Below, piece after piece: positions 43,261 through 55,186 of a stretch of 64,000 nt of DNA; position 1 is the first letter of the stretch; the number at the start of each line of letters is the position of its first letter. Both the position numbers and the translations under genes were made by a program. The notes under the pieces are model-generated. The model saw nothing but the letters and a program-made list of their open reading frames with translations, had not been told where the DNA came from and made no database searches. The DNA lies in contig NW_014577765.1 in the NCBI RefSeq assembly GCF_000485595.1, positions 1 through 64,000 of the forward strand, read 5' to 3'. The DNA comes from Priapulus caudatus (lineage: Eukaryota; Priapulida; Priapulimorpha; Priapulimorphida; Priapulidae).

Positions 43261-46129
43261 GACATTTTCTGAGGAATGGTCTGACGGGAGCGATTGAAAA
43301 ACTTTTTTTTTCAGCGGTGACCTAGCATTTTTATGGCTTTATTGAAGGGACCATGAATGTCCTTCTGCTGACATGCGAAGAGTAAGTGTCGGATAACCTT
43401 TTGACCCTCAAGAGGAGGGTTAACATGATTTGTTCACTGTCAACAAAGACTGAACTGCTTTTTGCCTATTATTAGAGGCACCATACCTGTGTCATGTGAG
43501 GCTACAGTTGCCACAGTTTAATTGCAAAGGCAAATGTTTTGTGGAACAAGGTTTACGCTCTTTAAATCATATGATTTTCTAAAGCAGTCTGTCTATAGCA
43601 CACCTGCATTAGGCCTCAGGGCTGGAATCAGTGAATGCTCAGGCGCCTCTTCTGCCCCCGCGCCCTGGCTCGTTCCCTCCCTGGTCTGGCGCCTTTCTTT
43701 CCGGGCCCTCCCGCTGCTCGTGTCGGCCTTCTTCTTTCTCCTCCCTGGCGCGCGCTTTTACAGGCAATAAAACACAGCAGCCCATGGCTGGCACGCTTCT
43801 TATCAAATTGTTGCCTGCCAATCTGCAATCCACCTGTTCACTCACAGCTGAGCTCGCAACTTTGGGTTACGGTTAGACCCCCCTGGTACAAATCCTGTAC
43901 ACGCCCCTGCCGAGCAAATTGTCAACATTGAAAAACGAACACCCCCCACAATATAAAGCTGGCTACGGGCCTGTGTATGTATATAGATGTTGTCAACCTG
44001 ATATATACGCTCTTGATACATTGGTTAACAGCTAGGGTGCAGTTGGACTAATAAGTTGCTCTAGAATTTTTTATAACCTAAAAATCTCTAGGGTACAATT
44101 TATTTGGCATAGGTTTGAATTGGCCTGAGATTGTATTTACATATATGCTATTTGCCAACCATCTACAAAACTGGCATACAAAAACTCGGTTATATAGGTA
44201 TATATTAGCAATAGCATCAATTATGTTTATCCTATGTTTATGTGCTCCCGATATTACCAGGAGATTAATTACTATGAATATATGCATAGAATATATATTA
44301 CTACTATATGGTACACATATACTGATGATATTACATATAGTGGGTTCCGCGACTTGCACTAAAAATAGCGATTTTACATCGATAGATTGCACATACAATA
44401 GTGTTATTATAGTAATCTATATTAGAAGTAAGTGGATCCCGGTTTTGCAGACAGGTTTACCAGCGCGTGTTGAGGTGCTAGTTCGATATGTACAGGGATA
44501 GATCTTTTTTTTTAAATAAACAGAAAAAAATCTTCAATAGCATTTTTTTAATTTTAGGCTTAAATACTTAGAGGGAAAGACGATTTCCCAGAGCTTTTAT
44601 AACCCCTGAGGTAGGAAGGGATATTTATCACGAAAATATAAATACACACTGACACATATACATTATGTATGCGACGTTGATAACAAACTGTCCAATACTA
44701 TAATTAATAGTACAAAAGCACTGAGGTGCAGCAAACAAGAAATGCAATTTAGCTTACTCACTCCCTGATCAAATAAACCATTTAGCTTACTGACCGTGTC
44801 AAAAAATATCTTCTGCAGTCACGTACTATACATCTCAAGCGAATATTATCTGACCATATTATGTGCTGCCGTGTAATAACAAGTATTAATGTTTTTTTGC
44901 TCGACTTTTTCCGACGTTGACATCTAACACAAATCTTCCATGATTTACAGTAATGTACTATCAGTATGATACAGTGAACCAGGAAACGCGGCACGTCTAT
45001 CACACATCATGTCAACATCAAACACAGCAGACATCATGTCAACGCTGCATACATACATACATATCTGCATATGTGTAATTTTAGTTTATGGCTTTAAATA
45101 TCACAAGCACCAATTCGTTGCCGTTTCTAATGCATTTTCTCAAAATTAATAACAAATATTACAACAAGAGCCGCAGAGCGTCTGGGCTCATCTGAGGTCT
45201 GTTGCTACGATTATAAACGTAAAATTTCAGTCGTGAGTAGTACCACATTTGTTAGGCGCAGATATGCAGACACGCAGTTGCATACATGCCAACCTATTTT
45301 GAATGAAAAGTGCTGGGTAGATCCGGAGGTGCGACGGACACGGAGCTGAGAGCAGTCGCGCGCGCGTGGGGAAATCAAGGTGGGGAGCATTATAGGCGCC
45401 GATCGGACCGTCAGCACCGGCGGGCGGGCCGGGCCGCTAGGGGGTCTGGGGGCATGCCCCCCCAGGAAAATTTTCAAAAAATGGTGCTAAATGGTGCCTT
45501 CTCCTGCGATTCTGGGAGTAATTGACTGCAATAGAATACATTAGAGATACATTACATACATTTTATTAGAGATAAAATGAAAAAAAAAAAAGAAAAGTTC
45601 TTTTTCAACAATATTGGCCGTTGCAATGCGGTAGAAATAGTAGCTTAAAAGCGTATGAGGGGGACAGTAGAAGTCGTTCAATCAAAGCGTGATAAAGACA
45701 ATAGCTAGAGTAACCGCGATAAGAGCGGTAGCGGTTATGGCGTGTATGCCGCAGTGTTGCGGCTACAACATTCATGTTAGCGACACGCCCGTACTAACGG
45801 CAGATAGAGGGTGGGGGCGCGAAGAGGCGTGGGGAGGGGGGTGTGGGAGGGGGATAGTAGGGAGAGACGCAGGGGGAAGGGTGGGGGGGGAAGGGGATCT
45901 ACATAGCAAAAGCAGTCTCAACGTCCTTGTTACACAAGTCAACAAATGGCCACTGTTTAACCCTGCGCCTCTGAGGGTCAAATGCGTTATCAAGACCACT
46001 TACTCTTACACGTCAGTGCGAAAGCACATTTTCACTGGTCGCTTTCAATAAAGCACCATCAAAAAAACTGGTAGGTCACGGGCTGAAACAAAAAAGTTTT
46101 TTCAAGTCGGCGTCCGTCAGAGCCGATGT
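43261..46129. other. Sequence unique to the inter-gap contig, no gene recognised
   Basis: It contains a fragment of the GCAGGCCCGTAGCCAG element (43,870-43,975, inverted) and a G-rich repeat (45,290-45,520, with GGGGGCATGCCCCCCCAGG). The rest is AT-rich sequence without a supported gene. Proline-rich frames at 43,520-43,930 have no features of a real exon. Confidence 0.45.
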
Positions 46130-48953
46130 CATGGCAAGAAAATGTCTAAATTGCTGCCCTGATCAGGGCACCATGTGACCTTTGACTGTGAGCCTCCAAT
46201 TTTCGGCACAGGAGGTGGTTTTTGCCTAGCCATGGATGCTATACGAGGGGTAGAGGCATGCCGGCGAGCTATCAGCAAACGAGCCTCACGGTCCGAGCCG
46301 TTCTAGATTTGTGCCGCTAATTCTGCATTGCCTGCCTTATACCCTTAGTTAGGAGTGAATGTTCCCTCTCTTTTACACCTCTTGACCTTTGACCGTGTTG
46401 ACCGCCCAGCTTCGACATCCCAACTCGTGTTCGGATTCGACGCCCACGTGTCGCCGAATATCTGTGACGCGACGTCGAGCGGGGTTAAGATCTTGTGCCA
46501 ACTGTTGCAGGCGGACGGACGGCACGGACGCACGATCACGCGGATTCTACAAGGCTGCATGCTGACGTATGTGCCAGATGAGCGCTAAAAATTACCCACA
46601 AACATTTTGATGGCCTAATCAGCAGAGTATGATAACCAAGAAGAATTATTGTCAGGCCAGAGTACAGGGGGTTACAACGGGCTACATGGATAAATTACCT
46701 ATTGTATCTTAGAGGAGGCACGGCGGGTACCTTCATTATTGCAAGCGGCAACGAAGTAGGGTTACCCAGCATAGCCAGGAGTAGTAACCCGTAACGCAAA
46801 ATGAAAGCCTGTCAATGACCCACTCGTACCACCGCCACCCACAAAAAACGGAGCACCAAAATGAGTGAGGAGAGCAAGAAGTCAGTATTGAGCAACCATG
46901 GCGGACCCAGTACATTATACGAAATGATTGCCCCATCTGCAATATCGCAATACATAATTTATTAAACCGAATGAACTCCACAATTCTGTGAACCCGTAGA
47001 TGGTGTCTAGTAGCCCCCTTTGTAGCGATGGCAATATGAAATAAATAGGTGTATGCAGGCGCGTTCGGGACATGTTTTGTAATCTTTACTCTAATATAGG
47101 CGTTTTAATCGGCCGGAGTGCATGAGGAAGATAGCCAAAATTTTGCATTAGAAGATATTGTCAATGAACAATCCAAAATTGTAAAACGAAGCTCAGACGA
47201 GTGGTGGACAGAGCACAGACTGTTTGTGTTTATATATATACTTCACTAGTAGTAATTGCCAAACGCTACCGTAATTTGCATAATTCTTTGTGTTTTTAAA
47301 ATATCAAAACCCCTAAGCCCGTTGCAGCTGATTCATTCACATACTAAAAATGAGGCAAAATCCGTTGACCTGAACCTGACTAATGGCGAATCTCCCATTT
47401 GGGCCAAAAAAGATTCGCCGGGTGGCTGCGAAAGTTACGATCGACTGCGTGCTTCAAGAATAGGATGTTTAATATGGGAGCATAGCAGTGAACAACATAG
47501 GCCCAAGTTTCAAAGCATTGTGGGGCGAAACGGTTCTGGAGTTATCGTGACCCCGAGAGAAGCGAAATGTTTTGACGGGACGATCGTAGCGACGGACGAC
47601 GGACCGCATGTGGCAATAATCAGCTTGAGCGATGTCAAGGTGAGCTAAAAATGAGAAGGGGGAGAATGGAAGATTCGCATGGCTGTATTAGTTCTATGGT
47701 AAACAGTATGGTTTTTACATATAAAAGAAAAGAAGCTCTTGCACATTTTGTTTAACTTGGCAGTATCATCATTAACGTACATCCATATATAGAGTAGCAG
47801 TGGCATACATACAGCGGATTGTTTTTTCGAATAACATCACTAGTGACGTGGCTAGGCAGTCTCAACCATTTCAACACACGCCTAGCGAATGCAGTGGCAC
47901 TACAATGATTTCCATGTAGAAAAACGAGTAGCAAACTCAAAGTCTCACGTGAGTTTAAATACTTAAAAATTATTCATAAAATAACCACAAAGCCGCGATA
48001 TTAGTCGGCTGTACTATCCACTGCAGAAGGATGGGCAGCGATGGTTATTGCTTACGAATGTTAGAACAAGCGGCAGCCGGCAGTGCGCCCGGGGCCGCCA
48101 AGAGGCCCGCCCACGCATGCATGCATGGCTGCATGAGGACACGAATACATGCACTATCACTAGATCGTGTCTTGGCTATATTGGCAATATCAGGCATAGA
48201 ATCAAAGGGAGCGTATAAAGACGGTTTTTCTTTCATTATGACTCATTTTCTTCCAAGGTGATCCTTCTTTAGTACCGTCTCTTGAGCATGATGAATCAGA
48301 TCAGCTATTATGTGTTTGAGGTCCTGTGAGGATACCTGTATTGTGCTGGCCCCACCATATCCAGAATGGAAGTGAGCGTAACCGAGTTTTTCGCTGGGCA
48401 GTGTAGGTTCCCATGTTGATGAGCGATCTATTTAACCGTGTTGTTGAAGATCAACCATCTCACACATTACCAAAGAGAATACAGGAGGAGAGGGGGCAAG
48501 AGAGAGCAAGAAAGGCAAGGAGAGCAGAGAGAGAGCAGAGTAGAGAGAGAGAGAGAGAGCAGAGAGAGAGAGAGGGGGGATAGGAAGAAAGAGAAGAAAG
48601 TGCAGAGAGAAGGAGGAGAGAACAGGCAATGCGATGGCCATTTCACGACGCCATGTACGATCCCAACTCCTGCTAACATCATTATTCAAGGAGCACCTTG
48701 CTAGCTTGCAGCGAGATGAGCAGGTGCCATTTTTATTGTAGGCATCCTGCCTGGAGGTGTCACGAGATGACGGGTATTCCTAGGTTAGTGGACTCGCTTA
48801 TCGTTCCATATCATCAGCTCTAGGCACTGGAAGGCAAGAGCATGCGCTCGCACAGCCGACTCATCGTGCGCATCAACGCTGAAACCAAAGCACAAGCCGC
48901 ATCAAAACATCGCAGTGTGAAACCACTGCCATGCGATGAAAGCCTTAACAACA
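46130..48953. repeat. Direct duplication, copy A (indel-rich)
   Basis: Collinear with 52,770-55,186, from AAAATGTCTAAA through to GATGAAAGC(C)TTAACAACA, where it meets the second N gap. Compared with copy B it has many small extra stretches. It includes two AGCTCA-type repeats (minus orientation), a (GA)n-rich tract and a damaged copy of the last REXO1 exon. Confidence 0.85.
48780..48878 (-). pseudogene. Damaged second copy of the last REXO1 exon
   Basis: It aligns with the exon at 55,035-55,114 but carries about five insertions. Where copy B reads [17 protein letters not shown], this copy reads HDESAVRAHALAFQCLELMI. It is not joined to any upstream REXO1 exon. It is most likely a noisy assembly copy, or a partial pseudogene. 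Confidence 0.75.
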
Positions 48954-48978
48954 NNNNNNNNNNNNNNNNNNNNNNNNN
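48954..48978. other. Assembly gap, exactly 25 N
   Basis: It separates the end of duplication copy A from the start of the right arm of the inverted duplication. Confidence 0.99.
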
Positions 48979-51900
48979 ATGCACGTACGTTTACATACAC
49001 ACGCACGCACGCAGGTGTACGTGCGCACGCACGCACGCACGCACGTCTACGTGCACATGCATGCACGACTTATTCACCGGCGATTTAATGGCCCGATTTA
49101 ATCGCCTAGTGTGTCCACTCGACTCGCGCGATAGAATCGGGCGATTTTGTCGCCCGATTTCATCGCCTAGTGTGTCCGGCCCTTTAAGATCAGCGTGAGA
49201 GCGTGAGATGTGGTCAAAATGCGTGAGTCTCACGGTGAATGCGTGAGAGTTGGCAGCCCTGTCATAGTCATAACAAAAGTGATTCACAATCAAAGTGCTG
49301 TCCCGAAAAAGAAGAGCTCCCAACATTTCTGAAATTAACAGACTAACTCTGTGGATTGCAGTAGAAAAGGTTGATAATTTTAGAATACTTGGTTCTCTTC
49401 TCTTTCGGGGTAGTCCCTTGGATTAATAATGATATATTGATTATGAGAGAGATGCGGAAAAGTGCATGAGAGTACACGTGTATATACGTGGTATCACGAC
49501 TGTTCCATGTCCTGGTATATCCTACTATATGAAGTCACAAGTAATAAATATAACAGAGATAACACGATACTTACAACGCAAAACGCATATTCAGTTCGAT
49601 AGTGAGATCTTTACTTTTGTTAAAAATTTACAGTCGATTTGAAGTGAAACTATAACCATCGAATGGCCTCCGCACCTATTGGAGATCAATGCAACTTGTT
49701 TTCTAGCGAGACATTGTGCTGAGCTGGCGACAGTGATAGACAGGGCCTCACACTTCGGCACAGTATTAATTATACAACTACTCAAGTAGTAAACAGAATT
49801 ATACCTGTGTAATTAATCTGGAACTAGATTTAATAAGCTACATATGAACTCGTTGGTATATGTTGATTAAAACATTAATTAACATTTTTATTTCTACCGA
49901 CTATATCTTGAAGAGCATTTGTATGCAGGCCCGTAGCCAGGGGGGGTTCGGGGGGTTCGAACGAACCCGCCCCCAAGCATAAAAGAAGAGGTATGGAAAC
50001 TAAGTAAAGTTTGAGTAAGAGGTGGATGTCCAACGCTAATTTGACTGTAATTTTTATCGAGTGCACGTAATATATCATCGGTAAAATAGGCAAGCAAATG
50101 TTAAATTTCACGTATTTTGAAGTGTCTTACTCCTCCTATATTATCTTACTCCTGGTACTAGTAGTAGTACTAGTAAGTAGTATAGTACTATTTACTACTA
50201 CTAACTACTTACTATACTACTATGTACTGCTCATAGGGTCTATGTCCCCCAGGGTACTGCCGGGACGTACCTGGACACCCGTACGGTCCGGTATACCGAA
50301 CGTACCCTGGTACCGAGGCATATATAAATCAACGTGATTTATATGCTCTGCTGGTACAATCTAATATGCCAGACCGTACCTCGCCTACTCCACTAACGAG
50401 TCTAGGGAGTCGCCTACGCCTACTCCCTAACCCTAACCCTAACCATATCAGCTAGATGGTTACTCTAGTACTATAGCCGCTTACATTAACTGCCGCTGGG
50501 CTATAGACCGACCCATGGGGCATGCAATGGACCAACTTATTTCCAATGTATCGGCTAAAAAACGTCTGTGTAGCAATTAAGCCTCTTATCCGAAGTGAAC
50601 ATGACTTAAGTTATAGCCGCTACTAAAATTAACTCTAACTTACGTTGCAATGGTATACTTGCGTTTTCTTGTGACACAAACATTCGTTTGCGAACTTCAA
50701 ACGGGCATTTTCTGGCGGCGCTGCAGCAGCGCGCAGTCAGCGGAACTATGTATTTCCGCATGTGGAGGGGTGGGCGGTTGGGTGGTTGTGGAAAAACATT
50801 GTTGTTGTCAAGTAACAAATTAAGCGATCAAAAGAGATTGTAATATTAGTTTTTCATGAAAGATGAACGAATTACCTATTATTCAATTTGTTACTTACAA
50901 CAACAATGTTTTTGTCCACAACCAACACAAACCCGCCCCCCTCTCACATGCGGAAATACATAGTTCCCGCTGACTGGCGGGAGTAAGTTGGTCCAGAGCA
51001 TTCGTAATGGTTGATGCTATGCCCAGCGGCAGTTAATGTAAGCGGCTATGTACATAGCTAGTTACCAAGGTACGTTCCGGTATACCGGACCGTACCCAGG
51101 GTAGCTTCCGGCAGACCTGTGGGGACATAGCCCTATCAGCTCTAGTAGTAGTACTATAGCCGCTTACATTAACTGCCGCTGGCAACTGTACGCGAGCTAT
51201 TAGCTCTTAGTACTATAGCCCGCTAATTTCCTTCCAGTAACTTGCGTGCAGGTTGCTGAGTTAAGTAAACGGGCTACATACTAAGTAGCTGCGGGCTTTG
51301 TATAGGATCTATATCTTGTACTAGACAGTAACTAGTACTACCAGGAGTAAGATCTATATATCTTACCCTGCTATTCTACTACTATCTCTAGCTATGTTAC
51401 ACCATACACGGTACAGTCACTTGGACTGTTGAAGAATAGGATGTATACTTGACTATATATAGGGTTGTTGAATGAATGCTGAACATTTCATATCATTCCT
51501 ATTATATATTGAATAATATTGTTGCATTGTTTGAACCAGATATATCACCCTATGTGATCTTGACAACGAACCGTACAAAATTCTAACCCTGGCAAATTCA
51601 ATGCGGCTTACAACGCACCTGTACGAATTTATGGCGCAATATGAATGTCGCGACATTTTATGTTTCAAATGTTATCTCTAAAGTTCGGCAGGATCTATAG
51701 CGGCAGTGATATGTTAGATTTTCGAGAAAAAATTTAACATGATGTACTTAGAATTAGAACATTTTTTCATGCATTAATGAAGCAAAGTCGATTCTAGCTG
51801 TTGAATGCATAATGTATAAAATTAATTTTTAGACAAACACAACCGCATGCGCCACCATGTAGATATTTATTCAATTATCGTAATATAATCTCATAGTTTG

Positions 51901-52736
51901 TACGCATCGTTGATTTAGGAGCGCTATTATGAACGCAAGCAGTAAATATTCAGCTGCTAAAGGCAACGAAGTTGACTCGCATCGCTCCATTTTGTGGCAT
52001 TTTAACGCAATAGTAATCTATGACAATATTCTCAGATATTGTCCTATGACAAATACGAGCATATCTCCTATGACAATATTTGTCATAGGAAGAATTTCCT
52101 ATGACAAATAGTGTCATAGGAGAGCGTATATGCGTATGTCGTATTTGTCATAGTATGCAAGCAGAACATTTGTAACATCGCCCGATTGTACAATTCATCA
52201 GCCAATCAGAGTGTTCAATGATACTGACGTGAATAGCGATGTTTCATGTTTAGTATGTCATGTCATGTAATAGCGACGCACGCACGCACGTACGCATGTG
52301 TACGTGCACACGCACGCATGTGTACGTGCACACGCACGTACACACTCATGCACGCACGTTCACGTGCACACGCACGCACGCATGCCCGCACGTGTACGTG
52401 CACATGCACGCACATATACGTGCACACGCACGCACGTGTACGTGCACACGCACGCACGTCTACGTGCAAGCATGCACGCCCACGTGTACCTGCGCACACA
52501 CACATGCACACACGTGTACCTGCACACGCACGCACGCACGCACGCACGCACGAACGTGTACCTGCACACGCACGCAGGGACGTACGCACGCACGAACGCA
52601 CGGTTACGTACACACGCACGCACGCACGCACGTGTACTTGCCACACGCACGCACGTACGTGTACGTGCACACGCACACATGCACGCACGCACGCACGTAT
52701 ACGTGCACACGCACACACGCACGCACACACGCACGC
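48979..52736. repeat. Right arm of the large inverted duplication
   Basis: The first part (48,979-49,970) is the reverse complement of 40,100-39,112; the second (49,981-52,736) is the reverse complement of 42,880 back to about 40,000. The join at 49,980 removes the order seen in the left arm. It contains the same MITE, arrays (48,979-49,072; 52,272-52,736), palindromes and TTAGGG-like motif (50,425-50,443). Confidence 0.85.
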
Positions 52737-52769
52737 CTTTCAATCGCTCCGGACATGGTCTGACATCAG

Positions 52770-54807
52770 AAAATGTCTAAAATCTGCCCTGTCACCATTG
52801 ACCTTTGACCTGTGACCTCCAATTTCGGCACAATGGTTTTTCCTACCATGATGCTATACACCGACTATCACGAGCCTAGGTCGAGCCGTTTAGATTTGTG
52901 CCGCAATTCTGCATTTCCTCCTTATACCTTAAGTTAAGGAGTGAATGTTCCCCTTCTTTTACACCTCTTGACCTTTGACCTTTGACCCCCAGCTTTGACA
53001 TCCCAACTCGTGTTCGGATTACCACCCCACGTCCCGAATATCGTGACCGTACGTCGAGCGGTTAAGATTTGTGCCCAACTGTTGACGGACGGACGGACGG
53101 ACGCACGATCAAGCGATTCTACAAGCTGCATCTGACTATGTCAGATGAGCTAAAAATTACACACAAACATTTTGATGCCTAATTCACAGAGTATGATAAC
53201 CAAGAAGAATATATTGTCAGCCAGAGTACAGGGGGTTACAACGTGAACATGGATAAATTATTTATTTAAAGGAGCGGTATTATTATTCAAAGCGAGCAAA
53301 AGTAGGTTACAATAGCAGGAGTAGTAACGAAGAAAATGAAAGTGTCAATGACACTGTAGCTCACCACAAAAAAGGACACAAATGAGTGAGTAAGAAGAAG
53401 TCAGTTTTAATTGAGCAACCATCGACATACATTATAGAAATGATTGCCATCTGAATATCGCAATAATAATTTATAAACCAAAATGAATCACAATTTGTGA
53501 CCGTAGATGGTGTTATACCCGCTTTGTAGCGATGGCATATGAAATAAATAGGTTATGCTGCGTTCCGACATGTTTTGTAAATCTTTACTCTAATATAGGC
53601 GTTTTATCGGCAGGGTGATGAGGAAATACCAATTTTGCATTAAAGATATTGTCAATAAAATCCAATTGTAAAACGAACCAGACGAGTGTGACACCACAGA
53701 CTGTTTGTGTTTATATAATATACTATATAATTGCCAAACCCTACCTAATTTGCATAATTTGTTTTTTAAATATCAAAACCCCTAGCCCTTATTCATTCAC
53801 ATACCAAAAATGAGCAAAATCCGTTGAACCTGAACTGACTAATGGCAATTCCCATTTTTGCCAAAAAATTGCCGTGGCTCGAAAGTACGTCGACTGGCGT
53901 GCTTCAAAATAGGATGTTTAATATGGGAGCATAGCAGTAACAACTATACCCAATTTCAAACATGTGGGCGAAACGGTTCCTGAGTTATCGTTGACCGAAG
54001 CGAAATGTTGACGGACGGACGTACGACGGACGACGACCCATGGCAATAACTCAGCTTGACGATGTCAAGGTGAGCTAAAAATGAGAAGGGGGAGAATGGA
54101 AGATATCCATGCTTATTAGTTCTTGTAAAAGTATTGGTTTTTATATAAAAAAAAGAACTCTTGCACATTTTGTTTATGCAGTATCATTAAGTACATCCAT
54201 ATATTAGATAGCAGTGGCATACTATACAGCATTGTTTTTCGAATACATCAACAGTGAGTGGTACAGTTCACAATTTCAACACACCTAGCGAATGCAGTGC
54301 ACTACAATGATTTCCATGTAGAAAAACCGAGTACAAACTCAAATCTCACGTGATTTTTAAATACTTAAAAATTATTCATAAATAACACACATATATCGCT
54401 GTAATCACATCAGAAGGATGCAGCGATGTTATTGCTTACAATGTTAGACACACGCATGCATGCTTGCACACGAATACATGCACTATCAACTAATCGTGTC
54501 TTTGCTATATCGCAATATCAGCATATCAAGAGCGTATAAAGAAGGTTTTCTTCATTATACTCATTTTCTTCAAGGTGTCCTTCTTTATACGCTCTTGAGC
54601 ATATGAATCAGATCAGCTTATGTGTTGAGGTCTTGAGGATACTGTATTTGTGCTGCCACCTATCCAGAATGGAAGTGAGGTAACCGAGTTTTCTGGGCAG
54701 TAGGTTTCCATGTTGTACGATTTTTAACTTTGTTGAAATAACAATCTCCACAATTACCAAAGGATAAGAGCGAGAGGGGGCAAGAGAGAGCAAGAAAGGA
54801 AGGAGAC

Positions 54808-54852
<45 letters not shown>

Positions 54853-55186
54853 GATAGGAAGAAAGAGAAGAGAGGCAGAGAGAAGGAGGAGAGAACGAGC
54901 ATGCGATGCATTCACACGCCATGTACGATCCCACTCCTCTAACATCATTATTCAAGCACCTTCTAGCTGCAGCGATGAGAGGTGCATTTCTATTGTAGCA
55001 TCCTCCTGGAGGTGTCACGAGATGACGGGTATTCCTAGGTTAGTGTACTCCTTATCTTCCATATCATCAGCTCTAGGCAGGCAACAGCATCCTCCCGACT
55101 ATCGTGACCATCAACTGAAACAAAGCAAAGCCCATCAAAACATCGCAGTGTGGCAAACCACTCATGGATGAAAGCTTAACAACATT
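52770..55186. repeat. Direct duplication, copy B
   Basis: The partner of 46,130-48,953. It carries AGCTCA-type repeats at 52,770-53,160 and 53,800-54,085 (minus orientation), an inverted-repeat unit at 54,526-54,598, a (GA)n tract (54,780-54,850) and the intact last REXO1 exon. Confidence 0.85.
54526..54598. repeat. Palindromic mini-element, TCAAGAGCGTATAAAGAAGG ends
   Basis: Exact 20 bp inverted arms around about 33 bp, next to CATAT flanks. The equivalent at about 48,198-48,290 in copy A is degraded by indels in both arms. Confidence 0.75.

Noticed and set aside
43522-43931. Overlapping Pro/Leu-rich frames of 66-98 codons
   Set aside because: All frames are open over a short GC-rich stretch, the frames end inside a known repeat fragment, and there is no homology or splice support.
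47256-47648. 130-codon frame with a plausible composition
   Set aside because: It lies within the AGCTCA-type repeat. In the partner copy at 53.8-54.08 kb indels destroy the frame, and no domain is recognised.
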